A stretch of 64,000 bases of DNA, taken from contig DATKRK010000356.1 in NCBI GenBank assembly GCA_035532215.1, positions 1 through 64,000 of the forward strand, given 5' to 3'. This DNA is from JAICIG01 sp035532215 (lineage in GTDB: Bacteria > Planctomycetota > Planctomycetia > Pirellulales > JAICIG01). Shown one piece after another: positions 35,930 to 44,829 of the stretch (positions are counted from its first letter, which is position 1; every line of letters begins with the position of its first letter). The position numbers and the translations under genes are program-made. The notes below the pieces were generated by a model. That model was not told where the DNA came from. It was given only the letters and a program-made list of their open reading frames with translations, and did no database searches.

Positions 35930-37768
35930 ATGGATGCATCTATCTTGCCGCCGGACGGCCGACGCCGCTGGTTTTTCGAGCCGCAAATTGGGCTGCTCGC
36001 GTTGTTGGTCTTCGGGATTTATTTCACCCGGCTGGCCGATTTGACGCTGCGCGGCGAAGAAACGCGCCGGGCCCGGGTGGCGATCGAGATGCTCGAAACG
36101 GGCGATTTCATTGTCCCTCGCGAGCAAGGCCGGCTGTTCCCCGATCGGCCGCCGCTGGGCAATTGGGTGATCGCGCTGAGCATGCTGGCCTGCGGCAATC
36201 ACGACGTCGTCGCCGTGCGGCTGCCGACCGTGCTGGCCACGCTCTTGACGACGATCTTGATCTACGGCTACTCGCGCAGGTTTTTGTCCGCCCTGGGCTC
36301 GATGGCGGCCGGCGCCGCCTACGCCACGATGGGGCAGGTGCTGCAACTCGGCTTTCTGGCCGAGACCGAGGCCACGCTCACGCTGTTCGTCGGAGCGTCG
36401 CTGTTGGTCTGGCACGGGGGCTATGCGAGCGGCTGGCCGAAGCTTGTCACATGGACCGCCGGCTATGCCTTGGTTGGTCTGGCGGCGCTGGCCAAAGGGC
36501 CGCAGGGGCCGATTTATTTTGGCGGCGCCGTCGCGGTCTACCTGGCGCTCAAGCGTGATTGGCGAATGTTGTTTTCCTGGTCGCACCTCGCCGGGCTAGC
36601 CGTGTTCGCGGCGGTCGTCGGCGTCTGGCAGATTCCCTATTCGTCGCAAGTCGAATGGGAAAAAGTCTTGCAGACCTGGGGCCACACTTCCGCCGCGCGG
36701 TTCGATTACTCCAATCTATGGCCGGTCGTGAAGCATCTGCTGACTTATCCTTGGGAGATTCTCGGCTGCCTGTTGCCCTGGTCGCCTTGGCTGGCCGCGT
36801 TTTCGAATCGCGACTTTCGCCGCTCGCTCGGCGCCGCGCGCGACCCGGCGATCTTTCTGACGGTCGCCATTCTCGTGGCCTTTCCGACCTGCTGGCTGGC
36901 CCCGCAGGCCCGCGGCCGGTACTTCATGCCGCTCTATCCGTGCTTTGCTCCGCTGGTCGGCTTGGCGATCGAGCGGGCGCTGGCGGCGTCGCGCGTTGTC
37001 TCTCGGGCGGCAACTGGAAATGTCGGGTGGCTGGGGCTGAGCCAAGGCGAAGCCCCAGTTCGCTGGGGCATCGCTTCGCTCTGCCGCCAGCCACCCTCGA
37101 CAAGTCAAAAACTGGCGCGAATGTGGCGCGTGTACTTCACCGCGGCGGCGAGCCTGCTCGTGCTGGCGGGCGCCGCCGTACCGGCGATCAGCGTCGCCGG
37201 CCTGGCTCAAGAAGCGCCCTTTTCGCAGCCGCTCGGTTTCGCCGCAGCCTATGCGGCACTGGCCTGGCTGGCGGCCGCGGTTGTCTGGAAGGCAAGCAGC
37301 GGCGAGCGGCCGCGGCAAGCCGCGGCCGGCCTGCTGGCCCTGGCCGGCTTTTTGGGGCTGACCTTTAGCGGCTTGATGATGAACGATTGGATCCGCCGCA
37401 GCGAAGACATCGCGGGACACGTGGCGGCGCTCAAGACGCGGCTGCCGCCGGATGTGCGGCTGGTCAGCTTCGGCCGCGCACATCACCCGTTCGTCTACTA
37501 TTACGGCGAGACGATCCCCTGGCTCGATTGGCCGACGAAGGCCGACGCAAGCGCGCCGGAAGCGGTCGGCCCGGGCGACTATTTCTGCTTTCACTCGGTG
37601 CGCGGCCGCCGCAAGCCGCTGCCGTTCGACTGGGTCGAGGTCGCAGAGATTTCTTGCGACCGTTATCGCCGCGAGCAGCCGGTCGACGCAATGGTCATCG
37701 GCCGGCGAGTCGCATCAAGCGAGCACGACCTGGCCAAGGTCGACGACGAAAAACAGTCGCGAAAATAG
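35930..37768 (+). CDS. GT39/ArnT-like membrane glycosyltransferase with in-frame repeat insertion
   Basis: 612 residues from the ATG at 35930, preceded by GGAAG at a good distance. The N-terminal loop has RGEETRRARVAIEMLETGDF and FPDRPPLGNW, the acidic and Pro-rich motifs of PMT_2/ArnT family lipid-linked sugar transferases, followed by about ten membrane helices and a C-terminal soluble part. It would transfer a sugar from a polyprenyl carrier to a lipid or protein on the periplasmic side. A copy of palindromic family C (37025-37096) is translated in frame as GWLGLSQGEAPVRWGIASLC (about residues 366-389), in a loop between helices. The rest of the frame is uninterrupted. Confidence 0.8.
   Translation: MDASILPPDGRRRWFFEPQIGLLALLVFGIYFTRLADLTLRGEETRRARVAIEMLETGDFIVPREQGRLFPDRPPLGNWVIALSMLACGNHDVVAVRLPTVLATLLTTILIYGYSRRFLSALGSMAAGAAYATMGQVLQLGFLAETEATLTLFVGASLLVWHGGYASGWPKLVTWTAGYALVGLAALAKGPQGPIYFGGAVAVYLALKRDWRMLFSWSHLAGLAVFAAVVGVWQIPYSSQVEWEKVLQTWGHTSAARFDYSNLWPVVKHLLTYPWEILGCLLPWSPWLAAFSNRDFRRSLGAARDPAIFLTVAILVAFPTCWLAPQARGRYFMPLYPCFAPLVGLAIERALAASRVVSRAATGNVGWLGLSQGEAPVRWGIASLCRQPPSTSQKLARMWRVYFTAAASLLVLAGAAVPAISVAGLAQEAPFSQPLGFAAAYAALAWLAAAVVWKASSGERPRQAAAGLLALAGFLGLTFSGLMMNDWIRRSEDIAGHVAALKTRLPPDVRLVSFGRAHHPFVYYYGETIPWLDWPTKADASAPEAVGPGDYFCFHSVRGRRKPLPFDWVEVAEISCDRYRREQPVDAMVIGRRVASSEHDLAKVDDEKQSRK
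37025..37096. repeat. Dispersed palindromic repeat, family C copy 2, inside glycosyltransferase gene
   Basis: 72 bases starting GGGTGGCTGGGGCTGAGCCA. It is the opposite orientation of the intergenic copy at 22745-22815 and is read through in frame by the glycosyltransferase gene without a stop codon. Confidence 0.9.
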
Positions 37769-37923
37769 CCCCTGAAGAAAAGCAGTGGGCTTAAGAGATC
37801 ACGAAAGCGCGAGAACACGAAAGTTAAGTTAGGACTTATGACGCCCGGACGATCTCGTTGATGGCTTTGCCGTCCTTTCGCGTTTTCGTGATTTGCCTTC
37901 GTCTGCCAGCGCCTAATTGCGCT

Positions 37924-37964
37924 CGGTTCGCTGGGGCATCGCTTCGCTCTGCCGCCAGCCACCC
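37924..37964. repeat. Family C repeat, partial copy 3, with flanking short direct repeats
   Basis: The right half of the family C repeat (CGGTTCGCTGGGGCATCGCT onwards). It lies between the glycosyltransferase and rho genes and is bracketed by two copies of CTTAAGAGATCACGAAA (37791-37807 and 37989-38005). No gene is visible in the 270-base gap. Confidence 0.75.
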
Positions 37965-38037
37965 CTGCCGCCGAAGTTGGCAGCGCACTTAAGAGATCAC
38001 GAAAAGGCCATGCACAGCGCTGCCTAGTCCATGCTGC

Positions 38038-39333
38038 CTAGTCCATGTGCATGGCCTTGGCGCCGCTGATCAGGTTGATGAAGTCGCGGTTGCACTTGAA
38101 CCGCGAGAGCTGCTTGGTGAGCTGCTCCATCGCGTCGACGTGGTGCATGCTCGACAGCGTCCGCCGCAGCATGGTCACCGCGTGCAGCGTGTCGGGATCG
38201 AGCAGCTTTTCTTCGCGCCGCGTACCCGACTGGCTGATGTCGATGGCGGGCCAGACGCGGCGGTCGGCCAGCTTGCGGTCGAGCACCAGTTCCATGTTGC
38301 CGGTGCCCTTGAACTCCTGGAAGATCAGTTCGTCCATGCGGCTGCCGGTGTCGACCAGGGCCGTAGCGACGATCGTCAGCGAGCCCCCTTCCTCGAACAC
38401 GCGGGCCGTGGCGAACAGCTTCTTGGGGATGTCGAGCGCCTTGATGTCGACGCCGCCCGACATCGTGCGGCCCGTATTGCCGACCCACTTGTTGAAGGCT
38501 CGGGCCATGCGAGTGATGGAATCCATCAGCAAGAACACGTCGTGGCCCATCTCCACGAGCCGCTTGCAACGCTCGATCGCCAGTTGCGAGAGTCGCACGT
38601 GGCTTTCCACGTCGCGGTCGAGGCTGCTGGCGATCACCTCGCCGTTGACGTTGCGGCGCATGTCGGTGACTTCTTCGGGCCGCTCGTCGACCAGCAGCAC
38701 GAACAGCTTGACCTCGGGATAGTTGGTCGAGATCGACTGGCTGATCTGCTGCAAGAGGATCGTCTTGCCGGTCCGCGGCGGGGCGACGATCAACGCCCGC
38801 TGGCCCTTGCCTAGCGGCGTGAGCAAGTCCATCACGCGCGGGCTAAGCGGCGTGGCGCCGGTTTCCAGTTGCAGCCAGCTTTCGGGGTTGATTGGCGTCA
38901 TCGCGTCGAAGCTTTTGACGTTGACGTATTCCTCCGGCTTCATGCCGTCGATATCGAGGATTTCGCGGAGCCGCGGGCCTTGCTGCTTGCGGCTGGGCTG
39001 CACCATGCCGTTGATCAGCAAGCCCTCGCGCAAACCGAACTTGTCGATCATCGTGCCGGGCACGAAGGGGTCGGTGCGCTCGCGTTGATAGTTGTTCGTC
39101 GTGTCGCGAAGAAAGCCGTAGCCGTTGGGGTGCAGTTCCAACACGCCGGAGGCCGGTACGGTGGGGACCGGTTCGCCATTTTCCAGGACCTCCGGCTCGT
39201 TCTGCGGGGGACGATCGCCCTGCGGGCGTTGTCGCCGGCCGCGTCCACGTTGCTGGTGGCCGTTTTGATGATGGAACCCGCCATGCCCACCGGCGGGACC
39301 TCGCCCGCCGCGACTACGTTTCTTCTTCGCCAT
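38038..39333 (-). CDS. rho: Transcription termination factor Rho
   Basis: 431 residues. An Arg/Gly/His-rich N-terminal tail (RSRGGRGPAGGHGGFHHQNG) precedes the RNA-binding cold-shock-like domain (GVLELHPNGYGFLRD) and the RecA-like ATPase: Walker A VAPPRTGKT, LLVDERPEEVTDMRR (Q-loop region), DSITRMARAFN and the R-loop GSLTIVATALVDTGSRMDE. It forms a hexameric helicase that ends transcription on untranslated RNA. The tail resembles the extended N-termini in other high-GC phyla and may aid RNA binding. The gene is followed at its 3' end by the family C repeat region. Confidence 0.97.
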   Translation of the reverse strand: MAKKKRSRGGRGPAGGHGGFHHQNGHQQRGRGRRQRPQGDRPPQNEPEVLENGEPVPTVPASGVLELHPNGYGFLRDTTNNYQRERTDPFVPGTMIDKFGLREGLLINGMVQPSRKQQGPRLREILDIDGMKPEEYVNVKSFDAMTPINPESWLQLETGATPLSPRVMDLLTPLGKGQRALIVAPPRTGKTILLQQISQSISTNYPEVKLFVLLVDERPEEVTDMRRNVNGEVIASSLDRDVESHVRLSQLAIERCKRLVEMGHDVFLLMDSITRMARAFNKWVGNTGRTMSGGVDIKALDIPKKLFATARVFEEGGSLTIVATALVDTGSRMDELIFQEFKGTGNMELVLDRKLADRRVWPAIDISQSGTRREEKLLDPDTLHAVTMLRRTLSSMHHVDAMEQLTKQLSRFKCNRDFINLISGAKAMHMD

Positions 39334-40054
39334 TTCTCACCACAAAAAGAATGTTCACGCTCTGCGAATCGTTCGCGAGTTCGACATAGGCGCAATCAAT
39401 CGCCGAAGTTTGGGGGCGAACCCAAAATAGATTCGGATGAACCTTCGGCGCCTAGCCTCAGGCCCTAACTAAAAGAAGTCAATTCTCGCCCGACGACGAA
39501 AACTGGATCGAAACTAGGTCGACTCGGAAGTTCGCATCCGAAAATGCTTCGCTCTCGCTGCCAACGAGAACCCCCTGCCGATCGAGCACCAGGGTATCCC
39601 AACGAGCACGGCCCGCCGAAATAGCGACTACCGCCCAGAGTCGTCAAAAAGCAGGAGACTCAAGGCCAGAAGCGGCTCATGCCCCCCCGAACTCATCGGC
39701 CTCATTCAAGGCGGCGGCCTCAATCAAGGCGTCTGTCCAGGGGCACCCCTACGATTACCTCATCGTCTGGGCAACATGCCTATCTGTCAGGCAAGACGTA
39801 AAACTAAGCAAATCTTACCCGGCTGCTCGGCTGTGTCAAGCGATCTATCGGCGATTCCCGCTAAAATTCCGCTTCGGGGGCCGTGTTTCTTCCCTGGATT
39901 CTCGGCGAAACCTCTGTACCGAAGCGGCAGATCGGTTCCCAATTAGGCAGGGCCGTCAAGATTGTTGCAACCCGTTCTATCCCGCCGACCGATACAAACA
40001 TCGGTTCCGCGAATTTCGCGGGAAATGCCCGGACTTTTTTTCGAGATACTATCG
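39334..40054. other. Long divergent intergenic region between rho and the thioredoxin-YHS gene
   Basis: 721 bases without a supported gene. Short frames on both strands have no recognisable similarity. The left end should hold the rho promoter and a leader (Rho genes are often autoregulated through their leader); the right end the promoter of the thioredoxin-YHS gene. No riboswitch or tRNA was recognised. Confidence 0.45.
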
Positions 40055-41398
40055 ATGAAACCGGTACTAAGCTGGGGGGTATACGCGGCGCTGGCAGCTT
40101 TGGCCGGCGCTGTTCCTGCAATCGCTGCCGATGGATTTCGTTGGGAGAGGGATCTGGCGAGCGCTCAGCTTGAAGCGCGCCAGTCGGGCCGCCTGGTCTG
40201 GATCCATTTCGGCGGCCCGTGGTGCGGGCCTTGCCAGTTCTTGGAACGCAATGTCTTCAGCCAGCCGGGATTTGGCCGCGAGCTGGCGGCGGACTACGTG
40301 GCCGTGAAGATCGACCCGCGCAGCTCCCCGGAAGCCAAAGAGATTGCCGCAAAGTACGGGGTCGAGCGCGTGCCGTTCGACGTGATTGCGCGGCCTAGCG
40401 GCCAACTGGTGTTGCCCGTCCAGAGCCCGACTACGGCGGCGGCTTATGCGAGCATCTGGTCGAATGTCGCCCGTCAGGAGCGTCTTGATGCACCGCCCGC
40501 GTCTGGCCCTGCAACGACTCCCTCGAATCCGCCGCCCCAGGTTGCGAGCCAAGGCGCCCGCGGCGATCGATTGGCTGCGCGGCCTGCCGACAACCGCTAC
40601 GCCGACTACTACAACGGGGGGCAAGGCGTCGAGCGCGAGCCTTACCAACCGCCCGTAGGCAATCGGCCCCCGCAAACGGCATCCCAGCCGCCAGTTCAAA
40701 CCGCTTCGGCGCCGGCGGATCGCTATGCGGATCGTTCCGCCAACCGTTATCAAAATCAGTCAGTCGACCCGTCGCGTCCAATTTCCGAGGACCGCTATTC
40801 TACCGAGAATCGATACCCCCCGTCGCAAGATCGCTACGCGCCGCAGCCGGCGAATTCGAGCTTCCCGAGCCGCGCCGATGCGGCGAATCAAGCGCAAGCG
40901 AACGCGGACGCGCGCTATGGCGCCGCCGCGCAAACGCAGAGTGCGGCCCAATCGCAGCCGCAGCAGCAACCGTCCGACGAGCCGCCGGCCGACGAGCAGT
41001 TGGCCAACGAGACGCCCTCGCTCGAATCAAAGCTGCCGCCGGGCAGCCCGCCGCTGGCGTTAGACGGGTACTGCGTGGTCTCGCTGTTCGAGAATAGAAA
41101 GCAATGGCAACAAGGCGACGTCAAGTGGGGCGTCATTCATCGCGGGCAGTTGTACCTGTTCGTCAGCCAAGAGGCACAGCAGAAATTCATGGCCAATCCC
41201 GACAATTACTGCCCGGTTTGTCGGGGTCACGATCCGGTGCTCGTCTTGGATCAAAATCAGGCCGTGCCGGGACGCCGCCAATACGGCGTTTTCTATGGAG
41301 AGCGGATTTTCCTGTTTGCCAACGAATCCACGCTCGAGCAATTCTCGCAAAATCCGAAGCGTTACAGCGCGGAGATTTTGCAGGCCATGCGCCAATAA
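40055..41398 (+). CDS. Exported thioredoxin-like protein with C-terminal YHS-like domain
   Basis: 447 residues from the ATG at 40055. After a signal peptide (about 1-25, ending PAIAAD) comes a thioredoxin-fold domain with the redox motif Trp56-Cys57-Gly-Pro-Cys60 and a cis-Pro loop (VERVPFDVI). A low-complexity Pro/Gln/Arg/Tyr linker with repeats such as RYADRSANRY and DRYAPQ spans about 145-330. The C-terminal 110 residues (LDGYCVVSLFENRKQW, then FMANPDNYCPVCRGHDPV) form a YHS-like metal-associated domain with Cys-x-x-Cys. It could handle disulfides or metals in the periplasm. The combination is unusual. Confidence 0.75.
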   Translation: MKPVLSWGVYAALAALAGAVPAIAADGFRWERDLASAQLEARQSGRLVWIHFGGPWCGPCQFLERNVFSQPGFGRELAADYVAVKIDPRSSPEAKEIAAKYGVERVPFDVIARPSGQLVLPVQSPTTAAAYASIWSNVARQERLDAPPASGPATTPSNPPPQVASQGARGDRLAARPADNRYADYYNGGQGVEREPYQPPVGNRPPQTASQPPVQTASAPADRYADRSANRYQNQSVDPSRPISEDRYSTENRYPPSQDRYAPQPANSSFPSRADAANQAQANADARYGAAAQTQSAAQSQPQQQPSDEPPADEQLANETPSLESKLPPGSPPLALDGYCVVSLFENRKQWQQGDVKWGVIHRGQLYLFVSQEAQQKFMANPDNYCPVCRGHDPVLVLDQNQAVPGRRQYGVFYGERIFLFANESTLEQFSQNPKRYSAEILQAMRQ

Positions 41399-41440
41399 CG
41401 CGGCGGGCCGATTCAAACGGGCTCGTCCAAACGCCGCGAA

Positions 41441-41589
41441 CTAAGCATAGAGGATTAAATAACCTCCCAATTTACCGTGGGTGCCTGGCGGCTGAGCCTA
41501 GGCGAAGCCCCAGATCGCTGGGGCATCGCTTCGCTCTGCCACCAGGCGCCCGTTGCAGCGTAGGGAAATTATTTAATCCTCGATGCTAA
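41441..41589. repeat. Family C repeat (copy 4) within a larger inverted repeat
   Basis: Family C copy 4 lies at 41479-41551. It is bracketed by AT-rich inverted ends: GAGGATTAAATAA (41450-41462) and TTATTTAATCCTC (41569-41581), which extend with a partly matched CTAAGCAT on each side. The whole folds into one nested hairpin between the thioredoxin-YHS gene and the ABC ATPase gene, which converge here. Confidence 0.8.
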
Positions 41590-42542
41590 CCGGAGGCTGA
41601 CGCCTCCGGCTCGCCTGGTGAAGCATCGCTGTTGTCGTGCGTCACGCGCAGGAAGAATTGCTCCAAGTCTTCCTCGTCGGGCTTAAGGTGCTTGAGCGTC
41701 ACGCCGCTGTCGGCAGCCAAGCGAAAGAATTCGAGCGTGCTCCACCCCGGCGGCACGGCGGCGATCGCTCGCGCCCCGTTGCGTCCGCTCAATTCGGCGC
41801 CCGCCGCGGCGAGTGCGGCCAAGAATCGCTCGCTCGGCCCTTCCCAGCCCAACTCGTAGCGGTTGCCGCCGCTGGCTCGCAGGTCTTCCATCGTGCCCGA
41901 GCGCACGATCGTGCCGCGGTCGAGCACGACGATTTGCCGGCAGAGCCGCTCAACGTCGCCCAGCAAATGCGTGCAGAGGATCACGCTCTTGCCGGTCTCG
42001 GCGATCAAGTCGTCGAGCAGTTCGAGCATCGCCGCGCGACCCGCGGGGTCGAGTCCGTTGGTCGGCTCATCCAGCAAGAGCAGTTCGGGATCGTGAACCA
42101 GCGCGGCGGCCAGCTTGAGCCGCTGCAGATTGCCGGTCGAGTATTCTTCCAGCCGGCGATAGCGTAACTCGCCGAGGCCGACGTAATTGAGCACTTCGTG
42201 CGCGCGGCGCTTGGCGTCGCGATGCGGCATGCCGTACAGGTCGCCGGCCAGGGCTACGAACTCGACGCCGCGAAGCACGGGCACGATGGCGGCCGATTCC
42301 GACATGTAGCCGATACGGCCGCGCAATTCGGTGCTGGAGCGGAGCAGGTCGCAACCCAAAATCTCGCCCTGGCCGGCGTCGGGCTTGAGCAGACCGAGCA
42401 AAATCTTGAGCAACGTCGACTTGCCTGCCCCATTGTTGCCGACCAGGCCGATCGTGCCGGGCTCGAGCGAGAGCGTCACGTCGTGCAAGGCACGTACAGG
42501 GCCGTAGCTGCGGCTGAGTTGGCGGACGTCGACCAGCGGCAT
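41586..42542 (-). CDS. ABC transporter ATP-binding protein
   Basis: 318 residues. Walker A GLVGNNGAGKST, Walker B LLLLDEPTNGLDP, and the switch histidine in CTHLLGDVERL are intact. The signature motif reads EYSTGNLQRLKLA, so the usual LSGGQ is replaced by STGNLQ, as in several drug/bacteriocin exporters of the CcmA type. About 80 residues follow the ATPase core. The last nine codons (GEPEASASG) come from a family B repeat unit at 41590-41615 that also supplies the end of the gene. No permease gene is adjacent in the window, so the partner and substrate are unknown. Confidence 0.88.
   Translation of the reverse strand: MPLVDVRQLSRSYGPVRALHDVTLSLEPGTIGLVGNNGAGKSTLLKILLGLLKPDAGQGEILGCDLLRSSTELRGRIGYMSESAAIVPVLRGVEFVALAGDLYGMPHRDAKRRAHEVLNYVGLGELRYRRLEEYSTGNLQRLKLAAALVHDPELLLLDEPTNGLDPAGRAAMLELLDDLIAETGKSVILCTHLLGDVERLCRQIVVLDRGTIVRSGTMEDLRASGGNRYELGWEGPSERFLAALAAAGAELSGRNGARAIAAVPPGWSTLEFFRLAADSGVTLKHLKPDEEDLEQFFLRVTHDNSDASPGEPEASASG
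41590..41615. repeat. Family B repeat unit overlapping the ABC ATPase 3' end
   Basis: A single unit, CCGGAGGCTGACGCCTCCGG plus six bases, whose minus-strand translation is GEPEASASG; the stop codon of the ABC gene lies immediately beyond. The same nine residues appear in frame inside the DUF692 protein. Confidence 0.85.
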
Positions 42543-42546
42543 GCGG

Positions 42547-42807
42547 TCAGGATTTGGCGAGCAGTTCTTCGAGCAATTTGGCCACCAGCGACGGATTATC
42601 GCTCTCGATAATGTGTGTTACCCGCGATGCCGGAATCTTGAGCTTTTCGAGCGAAGCTTTCACTCGCTCCCATTGCTTGGCTCGGGCTTTGCCTTCGGCC
42701 AGGTAAAGCTCGGTCACCTGTTCGCCGAGTCGCTGCAGCAGGATGGCATCGTGGTTCTGGTAATAGTTGCGGATGATCTTTGCTTGGTATTTGGTCCGTT
42801 CCGCCAT
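42547..42807 (-). CDS. Small helical protein, unknown
   Basis: 86 residues, highly charged and helical (KYQAKIIRNYYQNHDAILLQRLGEQVTELYLAEGKARAKQW). The length and the RIIR/YYQN opening look like a conserved planctomycete family of unknown function, but I cannot name it. No signal peptide or membrane helix. It is encoded four bases upstream of the ABC ATPase gene and probably shares its transcript, which hints at a regulatory or chaperone role for that transporter. Confidence 0.65.
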   Translation of the reverse strand: MAERTKYQAKIIRNYYQNHDAILLQRLGEQVTELYLAEGKARAKQWERVKASLEKLKIPASRVTHIIESDNPSLVAKLLEELLAKS

Positions 42808-43023
42808 AGGTTGGGCGCTTTCGAAAAACTTTGAGTGTTGAGTGCCGGCGGGCGATTGAGCGAACTCGGCCGGCGATCATAGCCCTGCCGGCATCCTGTT
42901 TCAGTTTACCGGCGAGCCCGCCACGCTGGCAAATCGGCTGGCGGCTTCCGCCGACTTGACAAAAGCCGCTCGGCGCCGTTCGCCCTCGCCGAATGGCCGC
43001 CAGAACTCTAAGATGGGCCGCTC

Positions 43024-44643
43024 ATGGCCAGCGCGGAACGAAGTCAATTATTCGCCGGTTTACGCGTCACCAGCTTCGGCACGCTGGCCAGCCGCGTGCT
43101 GGGCATGCTCCGCGACGTGGCGACGGCGGCTTTGCTGGGCCTCTCGGGCGATGGCGTGATGGACGCCTTCGTGATCGCATTTCGCATTCCCAACCTGTTC
43201 CGCCGGCTGTTTGGCGAAGGCGCCTTGGCCGCCAGCTACCTGCCCGTCCTGTCGACCAAGCTCGAGCACGACCGCCGGGCGGCCTGGCAACTGGCCAGCG
43301 TCACGCTGGTCTGGCTGGCCATGATCCTGGCCGCCGTCGTGCTGGCAGCCGAAGGCGTTTGCGCCGGCGTTTGGCTGTTTTACGGCGATGTGCCGGGCAT
43401 GAAGCTGCTCGTCGGCTTGTCGGCCGTGATGCTGCCCTATCTGTTTTTCATTTGCCTGGCGGCGCAGGTGTCGGGCACACTGCACGCTCTGGCCCATTTC
43501 AGCACTCCAGCCCTGGCGCCTACGCTGTTGAACATCTGCTGGCTGGCGGCGATTTGGCTCTTTGCGCCGCGCTGGAGCGACGATAAGCACGTTCAAGCCT
43601 ATGTGTTGGCCTTGGCGGTGCTCGTCGCCGGAGTGCTGCAACTGGCCGCGCAACTTCCGGTGCTGCGCCGGTTGGGCTTCCGTTTCGATTACAATTGGCC
43701 GGCCAGCCGCGAGGCAGTCGGTCAGATCGTCCGCTCGATGGGCCCGATGGTAGTCGGACTGGCGGTCACGCAGATCAATTCCTTTTTCGACAGTATCCTT
43801 GCCTGGGGGCTGGCCGCCCCCGCCGACGGGGCAGCGCAAATTGCTTGGTTGGGAGGCGCCATTGAATATCCGCTGAAACAAGGCGCGGCGGCTGCAATTT
43901 ACTACGGCGAACGGTTGTATCAATTCCCGCTGGGCTTGCTCGGCATGGCGGTGGCCACGGTGATCTTTCCCGCCCTCAGCCGCCACGCCGCCCGCGGCCA
44001 GTTCGATCGCCTGGGCGAGGATCTGACACTGGGCGTGCGGCTAGTATTGTTTCTGGCAGTTCCGGCCGGCGCGGGTTTGATGCTCATCAGCGAACCGCTA
44101 GCACGACTGCTGTTCCAGCACGGCGCCTTTACCGCACAGGACGCGGCTCGGGTGGCGCGGATGATCGCCTGCTATGGTCTGGGCGTGTGGGCTTTTTGTG
44201 CTGCGCCGGTGGTCGTGCGCGGCTATTACGCCTTGGGCGATCGAACCACGCCGCTGAGAGTAGGAATGGTCTCGATGCTGGTCAATCTGGCGTTGAATCT
44301 GGCGCTGGTTTGGCCGCTGGCAGAGGCCGGGTTGGCCCTTGCCACCTCGCTGTCCGCCATGCTGCAAGTGGCGTTGCTCTTAAGCCGGTTCTCGCGACAC
44401 GGCGGTTGTCTGGGTTGGGCCGAAATCGGCCGGACCACGATCCTGACGCTGGCGGCGACCGCCTGCATGCTGGCCGCCGGGTACGCCGCGATGGCCTGGG
44501 CGCCGCACGATTTCGGCCTCGGCAAAGAATTTGCCCGCGTCGCGGCGCCAATCGTCGCCGGCTCGGCCGCGTTTCTGGCCGTCAGCCGGTTGCTCAAGGC
44601 CGAGGAATTGCGGTTGTTGCTCGTCTCCCGCGGTAGGAGATAG
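43024..44643 (+). CDS. murJ: Lipid II flippase MurJ
   Basis: 539 residues with 14 predicted membrane helices, the normal size for MurJ. The start matches the family (RVTSFGTLASRVLGMLRDVATAALLG, with the conserved Arg for lipid II), followed by DAFVIAFRIPNLFRRLFGEGALAASYLPVL, and the second half keeps QGAAAAIYYGERLYQFPLGLLGMAVATVIFPALSRHAA. MurJ flips lipid-linked peptidoglycan precursor across the inner membrane. Its presence supports peptidoglycan synthesis in this organism. A short Gly/Thr-rich simple-sequence tract (AGGAGATAGGCAGTAGGCGG) follows the stop. Confidence 0.95.
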   Translation: MASAERSQLFAGLRVTSFGTLASRVLGMLRDVATAALLGLSGDGVMDAFVIAFRIPNLFRRLFGEGALAASYLPVLSTKLEHDRRAAWQLASVTLVWLAMILAAVVLAAEGVCAGVWLFYGDVPGMKLLVGLSAVMLPYLFFICLAAQVSGTLHALAHFSTPALAPTLLNICWLAAIWLFAPRWSDDKHVQAYVLALAVLVAGVLQLAAQLPVLRRLGFRFDYNWPASREAVGQIVRSMGPMVVGLAVTQINSFFDSILAWGLAAPADGAAQIAWLGGAIEYPLKQGAAAAIYYGERLYQFPLGLLGMAVATVIFPALSRHAARGQFDRLGEDLTLGVRLVLFLAVPAGAGLMLISEPLARLLFQHGAFTAQDAARVARMIACYGLGVWAFCAAPVVVRGYYALGDRTTPLRVGMVSMLVNLALNLALVWPLAEAGLALATSLSAMLQVALLLSRFSRHGGCLGWAEIGRTTILTLAATACMLAAGYAAMAWAPHDFGLGKEFARVAAPIVAGSAAFLAVSRLLKAEELRLLLVSRGRR

Positions 44644-44829
44644 GCAGTAGGCGGTAGGAGGCAGATTGTAAACGGCACGCGGGAGACGCTTGGGGACGGG
44701 CCTTCGCGCCAGGCTCTCTCGGCGCCTTTCGCCGCCCGATTTTCCGCGGCATTCTTCGCGCGGACGGCCAAACGGATTAAAATTCGGGCTTTGACACTGT
44801 TCGCATTTTTCCAGCACGCAGGGACTTCG

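Noticed and set aside
44630..44663. A simple-sequence tract GGTAGGAGATAGGCAGTAGG after murJ
   Set aside because: Noted as a short low-complexity tract; too short and imperfect to be called a repeat family here.
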